DNA of 57,900 nucleotides from Candidatus Obscuribacterales bacterium (lineage in GTDB: Bacteria; Cyanobacteriota; Vampirovibrionia; Obscuribacterales; Obscuribacteraceae): positions 1 through 57,900 of the forward strand of contig JAGVKB010000091.1 of assembly GCA_020050835.1 (NCBI GenBank), written 5' to 3'. Shown piece after piece: positions 42,437-50,818 of this stretch. The notes under the pieces are model-generated. The model saw only the letters and a program-made list of their open reading frames with translations, was not told the DNA's origin and searched no databases. Every line of letters begins with the position of its first letter. Position 1 is the stretch's first letter. A program made the position numbers and the translations under genes.

Positions 42437-43078
42437 CTACACTCCCATCAAGGCACCGGTCAGAAAGCCGACAAGTTTGCGTCTATCCAGTCCCAGCTCT
42501 GTACATGCCGGGATGAAGTCTGCCGCGAATTCTCCCATGAGATCTGCAAAGCAAATGCCGAAGCGCGCAGAAAAGTGCTGATCGAGTCCGACACCCAAAG
42601 TGTCGAGCTGCCTGAGCACCGGTCTAGATACAATCATCAATGTTTGAAATAGGCTCTCTCCAGTGCCGATCTCTTCCGCAATAAGTGCGGGAATCTTCTT
42701 GCTGATAGTCTGGCTTGCAGCCAGTCCATCAGCACACAGGGTTCGGGTACTCGAGCTGACTAGCTCACTCTGTCCGAATGATTGATAAATTGTTTGACCT
42801 AAAAGCTCTAGGAGCAATCCCTGGACTATCAGTGTGTGAACCGCATCACTGCCAGTGGCACCGGCTACAAGATCGTTTACCGGCACAGCAAGTTCTGCTT
42901 CATCCAGTACCTCATCAGAAGGCACCTGCGAGCTGAGTAAGGCCACCAATGCCCTTTTCTCCTCGCCAGCCAGAGTCGGCACGTACAATTCATACTGCCG
43001 CAGCGCAAGCGATTCAAAGTTTCGTAGGATCGCCCAGAGCAAGAGTTCACTTCTATCTATGCCGATAATTGCGCTCAT
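42437..43078 (-). CDS. Ligand-depleted ferritin-like paralogue of the ADO-like protein
   Basis: The protein has 213 residues; ATG 43078 with GAGG five bases before. Homology to the first gene's product is visible: TLIVQGLLLELLGQTIYQSF matches LIIVQGFIVESLAIATYESF, and the C-terminus FIPACTELGLDRRKLV matches the first protein's GYTQLLEKVGFEPRKAT. However, the positions of the iron ligands differ: E22 (kept), S50 and P53 (E and H lost), E91 (kept), E136 (kept), T139 (His lost). It cannot form the normal di-iron site and is probably a non-catalytic subunit. Second gene of the operon, 21 bases after gene 1. Confidence 0.75.
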   Translation of the reverse strand: MSAIIGIDRSELLLWAILRNFESLALRQYELYVPTLAGEEKRALVALLSSQVPSDEVLDEAELAVPVNDLVAGATGSDAVHTLIVQGLLLELLGQTIYQSFGQSELVSSSTRTLCADGLAASQTISKKIPALIAEEIGTGESLFQTLMIVSRPVLRQLDTLGVGLDQHFSARFGICFADLMGEFAADFIPACTELGLDRRKLVGFLTGALMGV

Positions 43079-43099
43079 GAAGCCTCGTTGATTAGCAGC

Positions 43100-43843
43100 C
43101 TATTTGGTCTTCTCACCACGCCGATACTTGCGAACTAGTGGCATGAACATGCCCACGACATGCTTCGTCGCCTTCCTGGGTTCGAATCCAACTTTCTCCA
43201 GTAGCTGAGTATAACCATCCATCATTGCCCCAGCACAGTCAGCCCCGGATAGCCCAATTTTGTCGAGATACTCTGCTATGTTCATCATGGTGCCGCCGAT
43301 GCAATCGATACCTTGAATGTTTACCCGCTCGGCCAACAGCCTGAAATCCTCCTCAGCATCAAAATAGCGTAGCCGGAGATAACGAAGTACCCAATCAACG
43401 TGATACAACTCTTCCGTGAGCGCCTTTTTGAACACCTCGTGAGTACCAGGATACTTGCCGGCAACCGAGAGAAACGACTCATAAGTAGCTATTGCCAGGC
43501 TTTCCACGATGAACCCCTGGACAATTATCAACGCTTCGAAATTCCTTTTACGATAGTGTTCCTCGACCTGGAATATAAGATAACCAAGCTCATTGTCGGC
43601 AAATGCTTTGTCCGGAACAATTCCGTTTGCACGACTGGCCTCGCTGAACCACGCACCGTGTTGTGCTTCCATTCTGGCGAATTTTTTGAGTAGCGGAGCG
43701 AATTCTTCCTTGAGCTCGGCCATGAGTAAATAAATCTTGGACGCAATTTTTTCACCAAAAATTGCCAGTCCCATCAGCCTGTCGATCGATAGTTGCTCGC
43801 TAGGTGATCGTGGTGCAAAAGTTGAGTTCAAAGCAACGTCCAT
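43100..43843 (-). CDS. ADO-like ferritin-fold di-iron protein
   Basis: The protein has 247 residues; ATG 43843 with GGAG at 6 bases. Six candidate Fe ligands: E31, E59-x2-H62 (ARMEAQH), E114 (FIVES), E145-x2-H148 (EELYH). Spacings are 28, 3, 52, 31 and 3. In cyanobacterial aldehyde-deformylating oxygenase they are E32, E60, H63, E115, E144, H147 (28, 3, 52, 29, 3). The sequence IIVQGFIVESLAIATY resembles the ADO helix LLIQSLIIECFAIAAY, and length also fits. ADO converts fatty aldehyde to alkane (or alkene) plus formate with O2. The orthodox partner, acyl-ACP reductase, is replaced here by the FAR-like gene. Ligand pattern firm; the ADO reaction itself is inference. Confidence 0.72.
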   Translation of the reverse strand: MDVALNSTFAPRSPSEQLSIDRLMGLAIFGEKIASKIYLLMAELKEEFAPLLKKFARMEAQHGAWFSEASRANGIVPDKAFADNELGYLIFQVEEHYRKRNFEALIIVQGFIVESLAIATYESFLSVAGKYPGTHEVFKKALTEELYHVDWVLRYLRLRYFDAEEDFRLLAERVNIQGIDCIGGTMMNIAEYLDKIGLSGADCAGAMMDGYTQLLEKVGFEPRKATKHVVGMFMPLVRKYRRGEKTK

Positions 43844-44045
43844 ATAGTCTCCGGCTGCACTACTTCAGCAGCAAGGCTTTTGGGTACTGTGACCGCTGCT
43901 AAGGAAGTTGAGAAGTATTTCAATTCGCTTGCCAAGGTCTAAGATCAACGATAGCACCAATGCGACTAGCCGGAAGATCAGGAATCCACTAACTATTTGG
44001 GAAACACTATAAACTCAAATTCTCTTCAACAGCAAGCTCGCGCTA

Positions 44046-44069
44046 CACACTAAGAGCCGCACTAGTGTG
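44046..44069 (-). terminator. Hairpin downstream of the LCP gene
   Basis: CACACTA/TAGTGTG (44046-44052, 44063-44069), loop of 10, lies 29 bases after the LCP stop on the minus strand. No U-tract; weak evidence for termination. The region 43844-44045 must hold the ADO-like operon promoter; no clear -35/-10 pair was recognised. Confidence 0.3.
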
Positions 44070-44097
44070 GACTCAGGACTTGTGTACTAACTTGCAT

Positions 44098-45339
44098 CTA
44101 TGTCCGACGCCTTGATATCACGAATATCACATCGGTGTTCGGTCGCTGGCTTCCAATAACTTCCGGCCAACTTGCAATCGCTGGAATTGCTCTGCGCATG
44201 TGGTTGAGGGTTGTTCTACTAACCAGCACGCTGGATAGGAGTATTTGCTCGTGCATGCAATCACCTTTCCGCACAGTTTGTTTGAGCTTGACGTCATGAC
44301 CGAGCTGAATCAGCGAATGTTCAAGTCCGAGTGCATCCTGCTCAGAACCAGCAGCATATTCAATTGCAATCCTCAGTCGCTCAGCACAACTCGAAGCAGA
44401 ATCCGGAAGTTCCGAAGCATAGATTCGTTTGAATATTGCCTTAGTGCTTGCAGCATCCAGCACCCAATAGCTGATACCACCAATGGATGCTGGGTGCCCA
44501 GGCAGTGAAGCTGTCACTATTTCACGTTGCTTAATTTCTTGGGCAAGCAGGGTTATTCTAAACATGTCAGCCAACGAGAGATCGGTCCGAATGGACTCAC
44601 GTGCTATCGGTATCAAGCGAGGAAGCTTCCAGAGGAACGAAGGACTGCAAACTTTGCTGAAGGCCTGCCTGATAAACCACTGCTGTCTTTGAATCCTACC
44701 AATATCTGAGTCTGCATCATTCCTGAAGCGGACATACTGTTCTACTTGCGCCGGTGAAAGCAGCTGACGTCCCGGCACTAGGTTTATGCGAAGCCGGCCG
44801 GCGCGGTCAATGTAGTTCATTCGCTTTTCGACAACGACCTCAAGTGGTCCGACCAGCTCGCAAATCTTTCGCAATGAGGCTGAATCGATCACTACATAAC
44901 GGTCAATTGGAATTCCAAATGCGTCACTGACGGTAGCAGCAGTCAGCCTATGGCCGCCGTATGCGTGTGCCGCATTGATCTTACTCAGTCCGTGTCCCTT
45001 AATGTATACCCTGCTGTCGCGAGGAATTGATGTGATTGTGAGCGATTTAGCAGCTAGTTCAACTGTGACTACCATAGTAGTGTCTGACCGTGCTCCGGCA
45101 AAGCGCGTCCTGCGCCCGGTTGAATCAACGCCCAGAAAGAGAATTGTCAATCTCGGGGGAACAACTAGCAGAGCCGGTGGCTGAGCGGGTAGCGTTGCCA
45201 GAGTGCTTCCTACGTTGTGAGAGCTGCTTCCAGGCTTGGGAACCTGCGCAAAAACCATAGCAGCAATCAGGGCATTCGCTAGCACGACTACTGCCACTAA
45301 GTGCGGCGCCGGCCGAAGTGGGGGGCGGTTTTTATTCAT
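44098..45339 (-). CDS. LytR-CpsA-Psr (LCP) family protein with LytR_C domain
   Basis: The protein has 413 residues; ATG 45339. N-terminal transmembrane anchor about 12-34. LCP domain about 65-260: LFLGVDS, RSDTTMVVTVE, SIPRDSRVYIKGHG, KINAAHAYGG, then RFRNDADSDIGRIQRQQ, which contain the conserved Arg/Asp residues that bind polyprenyl-pyrophosphate. A C-terminal LytR_C-type segment (IAIEYAAGSEQDALGLEHSL, then LSSVLVS) ends the protein. LCP enzymes transfer polymers from lipid carrier to peptidoglycan or proteins. In diderms and cyanobacteria they attach cell-wall polysaccharides. Neighbouring genes give no further clue. Confidence 0.92.
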   Translation of the reverse strand: MNKNRPPLRPAPHLVAVVVLANALIAAMVFAQVPKPGSSSHNVGSTLATLPAQPPALLVVPPRLTILFLGVDSTGRRTRFAGARSDTTMVVTVELAAKSLTITSIPRDSRVYIKGHGLSKINAAHAYGGHRLTAATVSDAFGIPIDRYVVIDSASLRKICELVGPLEVVVEKRMNYIDRAGRLRINLVPGRQLLSPAQVEQYVRFRNDADSDIGRIQRQQWFIRQAFSKVCSPSFLWKLPRLIPIARESIRTDLSLADMFRITLLAQEIKQREIVTASLPGHPASIGGISYWVLDAASTKAIFKRIYASELPDSASSCAERLRIAIEYAAGSEQDALGLEHSLIQLGHDVKLKQTVRKGDCMHEQILLSSVLVSRTTLNHMRRAIPAIASWPEVIGSQRPNTDVIFVISRRRT

Positions 45340-45498
45340 TTCATTATTTCAGTTACTGATGCAGCCTTTCAAGCTGACCTGCATACTATCGCTAAGTCTC
45401 TGCTGCGACATGCTCGACGAGACAATGACGAAATTAGTTCCGACTAGCTTAGACAGATGGCGTGCCGGTACACGATGAAGCCCCTTGTGCCCGAAATT

Positions 45499-45507
45499 TG
45501 CTATAAT
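45499..45507 (+). promoter_or_regulatory. Extended -10 promoter candidate
   Basis: TGCTATAAT is a perfect extended -10 (TGn plus TATAAT). It points to the small secreted protein at 45634, giving a 5' leader of about 120 bases. A matching -35 is not evident. Confidence 0.4.
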
Positions 45508-45633
45508 ACCACTAATGGTGGCGGCCGAACAATTTCGAAGCGCTTGCCATGACTTCGCCAGGCTGAGATCTGCTGGTGTCAGATGTGAATTTACAGTAAC
45601 CGAAAGGGTAGATGGTGCGAGAGGACAATTCAA

Positions 45634-45981
45634 ATGAGATTTCGAGAGTGGGCATCAGTGAGTTTGTGTGCCGCGGTGTACCTGGGAAGCGCTCTAACAG
45701 GATTTCCCGTGCAGTCCAAGTCATGGACCGTTGAGGAGCGTCAAGCGAAGCTAATGCAGGATATTAATGCCGGTCAGAAATCAGGCGGATTAACACTTGA
45801 AGAGGCCAGTGAGCTGCGCAGCAGCCTATCAGATGTGTCGCGGCAAAAGGCAAAGATGAATACGAAATCAGATCGAAAACTGACTGCTGAAGACATATCG
45901 AAGCTGGAGGACAGCATTAATAAGGTCAGTAGCAGTATCCACAAGCTGAAACTCGAGAAGCGTCTTTTAGCTCCTAAGTAG
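45634..45981 (+). CDS. Small secreted helical protein, paralogue of 47002 (copy A)
   Basis: The protein has 115 residues; ATG 45634 with GAGAGGAC. Signal peptide within residues 1-28 (ends VQSKS). Mature pattern ERQAKLMQDINAGQKSG, LTLEEASELRSSL, KMNTKSDRKLTAEDI, LEKRLLAPK is shared almost position by position with the protein at 47002-47343. It is a helical hairpin with EF-hand-like 'LT-EEA' spacing but no complete calcium loop. Function unknown. Converges with the hydrolase gene 15 bases away. Confidence 0.8.
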   Translation: MRFREWASVSLCAAVYLGSALTGFPVQSKSWTVEERQAKLMQDINAGQKSGGLTLEEASELRSSLSDVSRQKAKMNTKSDRKLTAEDISKLEDSINKVSSSIHKLKLEKRLLAPK

Positions 45982-45996
45982 TGTCTCGACGCGCAT

Positions 45997-46983
45997 TCAG
46001 TGAGCTTTAGCTCTAATCGGTAGAGAGCTCCTTATCCAATCATTGATTAAGATCGACAGCTGATTGGTAAGTTGGTTTTCCTCAAGCAAGAGGTGCTCGC
46101 TGTCGCCGACAACAAATAACAGTTTGTCCGGCGTAGATAGTTCGTTGAAAAGCTCGATCGTACCCTCTGGTTTCACGAGTTTGTCTTTGAAGCCGGCAAG
46201 CATTAGAACCGGCTGTTTTTCGACGAGAACAGCGGCGTCACTATTCCCTTTCATGAAAGTGTTGAATTCCTTTAGCTCCCTCGGTGAAAGCTTAAGCCGA
46301 TTGGTTGGTTCTGCTGCCCACTGTGACTGAAGTTGTTCATCGGATGTAGCTCTGTCCAGTACCTCCGGAGCCATATCCATCGGTTTGTCCTTATTCGTCA
46401 GATAGTGAGCCCCAACGATCAGTTCTGATGAAAGCTTGGCGTAACGATCGCTTGAAGGAACCGAGGAGATCAGACCGTCCACGAGTTCTGCGTAACGAGC
46501 TGTTGCACGAAGCGCGATTGCACCGCCCATTGATTCGCCGACTAGAAAAACTGGAACTCCCGGATAAACCTTGCGTAGCGTCCGCAGCGCAGCTTCCACG
46601 TCAGTCATGCAAGCTTCGAAGTCGACGGTCTCTTCACCCTTTCGCTGCATCCATTCGCCAAAGCCTCTTACATCCATCGCATAGACAGCGAAGCCATGCC
46701 GTGCCATCACTTTACCGAAGTAATCAAACGACTTGCTGCTGAAACCGAGTCCATGAACGCACAACAGCACTTGGTTGGGCTTTTCACGCGGTATCCATGA
46801 ACGGTACGGAACTTTTATGTTAGCGCTCCAGATTGGTATGTGTCTACGGTTCATTTGCGTAGCGAGTGAGCTTCTCGATTTTGTGAACCCACTTGTCTTG
46901 TTGCTCGGATTCGCAGCGTCGACCGGCACCAAGCATACCAGTAGGATTGTTGCTGCAATCAGGAGAGCCGTTGTTCTAGGCAT
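45997..46983 (-). CDS. Secreted alpha/beta hydrolase (monoacylglycerol-lipase-like)
   Basis: The protein has 328 residues; ATG 46983 with AAGGA. Signal peptide ends VDAAN. Elements: VCVHGLGFSSKSFDYF, nucleophile elbow GESMGGAIALRA, Asp in AGFKDKLVKPEG, His in GDSEHLLLEE. It aligns along most of its length with the C-terminal half of the TPR-hydrolase at 6797 (shared LKLSPREL and GLGFSSKSFDYF type segments). Likely an envelope esterase/lipase; substrate unknown. Surrounded by two paralogous small secreted proteins. Confidence 0.88.
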   Translation of the reverse strand: MPRTTALLIAATILLVCLVPVDAANPSNKTSGFTKSRSSLATQMNRRHIPIWSANIKVPYRSWIPREKPNQVLLCVHGLGFSSKSFDYFGKVMARHGFAVYAMDVRGFGEWMQRKGEETVDFEACMTDVEAALRTLRKVYPGVPVFLVGESMGGAIALRATARYAELVDGLISSVPSSDRYAKLSSELIVGAHYLTNKDKPMDMAPEVLDRATSDEQLQSQWAAEPTNRLKLSPRELKEFNTFMKGNSDAAVLVEKQPVLMLAGFKDKLVKPEGTIELFNELSTPDKLLFVVGDSEHLLLEENQLTNQLSILINDWIRSSLPIRAKAH

Positions 46984-47001
46984 TCTGTAATCCTTGTTGA
47001 T

Positions 47002-47343
47002 CTAGTGAGTTACTCTCTTCGCCAGCTGATTCTTGTGCAGCTTGTTGCTTAGCTTGTTGAGCGCTTTCTCTATCTCATTAATGTTGGCGTAGCTCATCTT
47101 GCCACCATTCTTGGATTCCATCTTGGTTTCACGTTCTACTATTTTCGCCGCATCTTTGCGTAGCGATGCCGCTTCTTTAGCGGTCAGTTCACCAGACTTC
47201 TCACTACTGGCAATGCTGGCCATGAGCTTGTCTTGTCTTTCGGTCACAGTGACTGTCTGTGACATCGACGGCATGCAGGAAATGACTTGTACGAGGAGGA
47301 TAACCGTAGATAACGACAGAATGTAGCGTATTGATATTTTCAT
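47002..47343 (-). CDS. Small secreted helical protein, paralogue of 45634 (copy B)
   Basis: The protein has 113 residues; ATG 47343 with GAGG at 8 bases. Signal peptide (ILLVQVISCMPSMSQT), possibly a lipobox-like Cys but non-canonical. Mature part ERQDKLMASIASSEKSG, LTAKEAASLRKDA, KMESKNGGKMSYANI, NQLAKRVTH mirrors copy A at 45634, with the same residue spacing. It precedes the hydrolase gene by 18 bases in the same direction, so the pair is probably one operon. Function unknown. Confidence 0.8.
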   Translation of the reverse strand: MKISIRYILSLSTVILLVQVISCMPSMSQTVTVTERQDKLMASIASSEKSGELTAKEAASLRKDAAKIVERETKMESKNGGKMSYANINEIEKALNKLSNKLHKNQLAKRVTH

Positions 47344-47643
47344 AGTTGTTTCCTCTGTGATTCGTAATGATTTCGTCTGCGCTCAGTGATGACGCAGATT
47401 AGTCAATTCGGTTCCATTTTAGATTGCATTTCTTGCAACCAATCTGAAAGCCTCCACAGCACATGTTCCGTGGCGTTCGATGATGTTCAAGAGGTGGTCA
47501 GCCGAAAAGAGGATGTAGTTGGCTGCAGGGGTATCTATCCGGGTGAATGCTCGTCAAGCTTCAATGCGAAGCGCTCTGGGTCGACAATCCATCTCAGGGC
47601 ATACATTTGCGACTGTGGTAGTCTGGTCCTAATGACCGCTCGA
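47344..47643. other. Intergenic region, no gene seen
   Basis: 300 bases between two minus-strand genes. Open frames here are unsupported. It should contain the promoter for the copy B/hydrolase pair. Confidence 0.3.
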
Positions 47644-49200
47644 TTATGCCACTTCAGCCTGTTGCTGCTTCTCCTGCAGTTCTCCCTCGACCAGACGAAG
47701 GCGTGGAACCATCACCTCTGCAGTGTAGCGAATAAAGTGATAGCCAGTAATGGCTCGGCACAGTGCAAACAGCCACTTATCGGGGTGATTCCGCATGACC
47801 CATAACATGAAGCGCCAGTATTCTCCGCGATTTCGGTCTACAAATCCCAACCAGAGTAAGGCTCCGATCAATGGGAATAAAAATTTGAGCCTGGTTTTGA
47901 GATTCAGTCGGCCGAAAGTCTGATTGCGAGTTCCTTTTAGAGAGCCAATCAGATCGTAGAGGCGAGCGAAAAAGTTGGCTGGAGAATAGAGTGTGGAAAG
48001 CACAGTCCGATAGCCGCGAATTAGAGTGAGCGGTGCCATATGAGTCACAAAGTTGGGCAGGTCAAGGTTGTCTCCCGTAAATTCCGTAAGCAGTCGCCCC
48101 TCAGTTTTGAGCCGCAGCCATAACTGAGTACTCGGCATTGCATTCAAAGTTCCGACCATAGCCATGGGAATCCTAGCTGAGCTAATGAACTGTATCTGGC
48201 GTTCGAAAATGTCCTCTTCATCGTTATCGAATCCAATGATGAAGCCAGCCATTACCTCAATACCATGCTGCTGAATAGCATGAACTTTACTAAGCATGTC
48301 ACCATGCATATTCTGATACTTGTGGGTTTCACGGAGGCTTTCCAACGAGGGGCTCTCTATGCCGACGAACACTGAATGGAAGCCGGCCTTTCCCATCAAT
48401 TCAAGGAGCTCGTGATCGTCGGCAAGATTCAAACTGGCCTCGGTGTAAAGCCAGAATGGGTACTCATGATTCTCCATCCACTTGATCAGTTCAGGAAGCA
48501 TTAGCTTGACGTCACGCTTGTTGCCTATGAAATTGTCATCCACCAAGAACACTTCACCGCGGAATCCCAAATTGTATATACTCTGCAATTCTTCTAGTAT
48601 CTGCTTGGGTTTTTTCGTGCGCGGCTTTTTGCCGTAAAGTGCCGTGATATCACAGAACTCACATGCAAAGGGGCAGCCGCGAGAGAATTGGACGCACATG
48701 TGTGTGTAAGCATCAATCTCCAGCAAGTCAAAACGTGGTACCGGTGTCTGGGTCACGTCCGGCTTTTCACCGCTAGCCGTATACACTCGCTGGGGGTTGC
48801 CAGCTACAAAGTCCTTTAGAAACAGCGGCAACGTAATCTCGGCTTCATCTTGCAGCAAGTAAGTTGCTGCTGCGAATTTTTCCGGGCTTGAGGTTGCGTC
48901 CGGTCCGCCAACTACGGTTGGAACACCAGCCTGCCCACACCGATTAATGGTTTCCATCATCGATCGGTGTTGAATTCCCATACCGCTGAGCAGCGCCAGA
49001 TCAGCCCACTCGATATCTGTTTGAGAAAGCTCACCAATATTCAAATCTACCAGTCGCAGATTCCAATCCGGCGGACACAAGGCGGCTACAGTCAGTAACC
49101 CCAATGGTGGCATGACAGCACGTTTGCCAAGCAGCCTAACTGAATACTGCGCGCCCCAGTAGGTGAGCGGAATTTGTGGCCAAATTAACAACGCATTCAT
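47644..49200 (-). CDS. B12-binding-domain radical SAM protein (DUF4070 type)
   Basis: The protein has 518 residues; ATG 49200 with AGGAG at 8 bases. N-terminal B12-binding-like domain (PPLGLLTVAALCPPDW, DLALLSGMGIQHRS, PTVVGGPDATSS). Radical SAM domain with CPFACEFCDITALYG (Cys-x3-Cys-x2-Cys for the 4Fe-4S cluster). Further features are FLVDDNFIGNKRDVK and GFIIGFDNDEEDIF. The C-terminal 130 residues match the DUF4070 extension, common in large B12-radical enzymes. In related enzymes (e.g. hopanoid C-2 methylase HpnP) the group methylates unactivated carbon. The substrate here is unknown. Standing alone downstream of 49.2 kb. Confidence 0.9.
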   Translation of the reverse strand: MNALLIWPQIPLTYWGAQYSVRLLGKRAVMPPLGLLTVAALCPPDWNLRLVDLNIGELSQTDIEWADLALLSGMGIQHRSMMETINRCGQAGVPTVVGGPDATSSPEKFAAATYLLQDEAEITLPLFLKDFVAGNPQRVYTASGEKPDVTQTPVPRFDLLEIDAYTHMCVQFSRGCPFACEFCDITALYGKKPRTKKPKQILEELQSIYNLGFRGEVFLVDDNFIGNKRDVKLMLPELIKWMENHEYPFWLYTEASLNLADDHELLELMGKAGFHSVFVGIESPSLESLRETHKYQNMHGDMLSKVHAIQQHGIEVMAGFIIGFDNDEEDIFERQIQFISSARIPMAMVGTLNAMPSTQLWLRLKTEGRLLTEFTGDNLDLPNFVTHMAPLTLIRGYRTVLSTLYSPANFFARLYDLIGSLKGTRNQTFGRLNLKTRLKFLFPLIGALLWLGFVDRNRGEYWRFMLWVMRNHPDKWLFALCRAITGYHFIRYTAEVMVPRLRLVEGELQEKQQQAEVA

Positions 49201-50184
49201 GGCTGAGGCTCCTGATGGTTAGGCTGCAATAATATCGGATGCCTTCCATTTCGTTTGGAATCAAATTTATATCAGCCATATAGTCGAATACCTAACGAGT
49301 ATGCCCTGTATTTGTAAAGTCGAATCCAACTCTGAGCGAAAAGCTTATAGGGTAAACCATATCGCTTGATGCCACTTAGTATACGTTGATACTGCATACC
49401 GCCTGTAGCGACTGACTTCTGGACATCTGCCAGTGGGAAACCATGTTACGGGAAACGACAGCATTTGTGGTTTTCTCGCAGAATCGCAACATGTCTCAAC
49501 AGCATCCCAGAGATCAATCACTCTGTCAGGATTGAAGTCTCATTTTTGCTCCTAAAGTTGCGCCGAGATTGTCGCCAGAATTTGATTGGGATGGCATAAC
49601 ATTTTGTCCGAATACCTGAGAAACTATATCAGGACCGGCAATTTGCTGCACTATCGAATCAGAACAAGCTAGCAGAACCGGATTATGCGTCAATATAGCG
49701 ACGTGATAGCTGTCCAATGCCAGGTGCGTTTCTTCATTTTTACACAGCCCTTTGAGCTGCTGCTGAGACTGCTCATAATAAGGTTTCCTTGAAGCGGCAA
49801 AGTGACACGATGCAGGAGCAGTGTTGCGCATGGATTTCTCGAATCTGCTATGCTGCGTGTAAAGAACAGCATAAGCTTTCTCCCCAGTACGGCTGCCAAC
49901 CAGCGAGCTCTATTGGTTCTTTAAAAAAAACAAAAGAGACGAAAATCTCGCCGGGGCCAGGCAAAAGCAGATAAGCAACATACTGGCTCCGGTTCTCTTT
50001 TGCTTGCTTTTACTTAACTGCTCTCGAGACGGTGTTCTAGCGTTTCAATGTCGGAGTGTGCTGCCTGCCGGTCTGCATCTCAGGCTACTCAGAAACACTT
50101 TGCAGTAGTTAAGTTCATGGTGGTTTCGGAACTTACCAAAGGTGTCGTGCGTCGGTGCGCAAGAACACATGGAGGAAATCAACT
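49201..50184. other. 984-base intergenic region; one terminator, no convincing gene
   Basis: A 101-codon minus-strand frame (49526-49831) shows no ribosome site or recognisable domain and is not called. At 49931-50002 there is a long hairpin with a U-tract on the minus strand (see terminator). The stretch between it and the next gene (50003-50184) may encode a leftward small RNA. Confidence 0.35.
49931..50002 (-). terminator. Strong intrinsic terminator on the minus strand
   Basis: Outer arms CAAAAGAG (49931-49938) and CTCTTTTG (49995-50002) and inner arms CCGGGGCCAG (49951-49960) / CTGGCTCCGG (49983-49992), which pair with one G-U. On the minus strand the outer arm is followed by eight uridines (opposite the A-run 49923-49930). 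It fits Rho-independent termination of a leftward transcript whose start lies to the right. No protein gene on that strand explains it. Confidence 0.55.
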
Positions 50185-50742
50185 GTGAACAAACTTACTT
50201 TTGGCTATTTTTCCGCTGTCCTCATTCTAGGAATGTTATCTCCCAGTCTGGGACAAGCTCAATCGGTTGAGACATATACCCACACATACAATTATCCAGG
50301 GACGGTTAGTCACACCACTGTGTTGGACAGTTGGATGCAGCCTGTTGTTGTCAGATCGCGTGCAGTTACTGACGAGAATGGTAATACACAAGACTTCGTT
50401 GAACCAATAATTATGGAGCGTCATGAGAGGGTCTTGGTTCCTACCGGAGAAACGATCACTACTACCAATACGAAGCATGTGGACCGAGTGGGAGAGCCGG
50501 TGAACCGCAGAGTTGTGTCAGCCAGGAGAGTTACGCGAGCCTATCAGAACCCAAGGCGTACGTTTGTGGCACAAGGCTACCGACACCACAGAAGCACACG
50601 CACAACTGGATCGGAACGCAATCGCTATATCGTACGTCGCGAAGTAGTTGAGTCAACACCTTCGGTGCTCGAAAGTCGAGAGCGGGTAGTGCAACGCGCG
50701 GTAATTATCGAAAGAAGGGACCCCGCGCTCAATCTGTATTAA
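50185..50742 (+). CDS. Secreted Arg/Val/Thr-rich protein of unknown function
   Basis: The protein has 185 residues. GTG 50185 has GGAGG nine bases before; a GTG at 50155 lacks a ribosome site. Signal peptide to about residue 25 (ends QAQS). The mature region is rich in Arg, Val, Thr, Tyr: DSWMQPVVVRSRAV, HERVLVPTGETITT, RVVSARRVTRAYQ, and RERVVQRAVIIERR. It alternates charged and beta-branched residues, suggesting a beta-rich basic protein. Two similar 'R-x-V-V-(Q/E)' segments may be repeats. No family recognised. Confidence 0.7.
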   Translation: MNKLTFGYFSAVLILGMLSPSLGQAQSVETYTHTYNYPGTVSHTTVLDSWMQPVVVRSRAVTDENGNTQDFVEPIIMERHERVLVPTGETITTTNTKHVDRVGEPVNRRVVSARRVTRAYQNPRRTFVAQGYRHHRSTRTTGSERNRYIVRREVVESTPSVLESRERVVQRAVIIERRDPALNLY

Positions 50743-50818
50743 GTGATTAGCCGAAGTCCTTACTACATGGTCATCCCAAATCGCTTCTAAGCGTGAAATG
50801 GTAACAGTGGTCTAGTCT

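Noticed and set aside
43180-43200. T-loop-like sequence GGTTCGAATCC
   Set aside because: It lies inside the ADO-like coding sequence (minus strand), encodes part of GFEPRK and no tRNA cloverleaf fits.
49526-49831. 101-codon minus-strand open frame
   Set aside because: Lacks a ribosome site, recognisable domain or signal peptide; it may be chance in an otherwise empty region.
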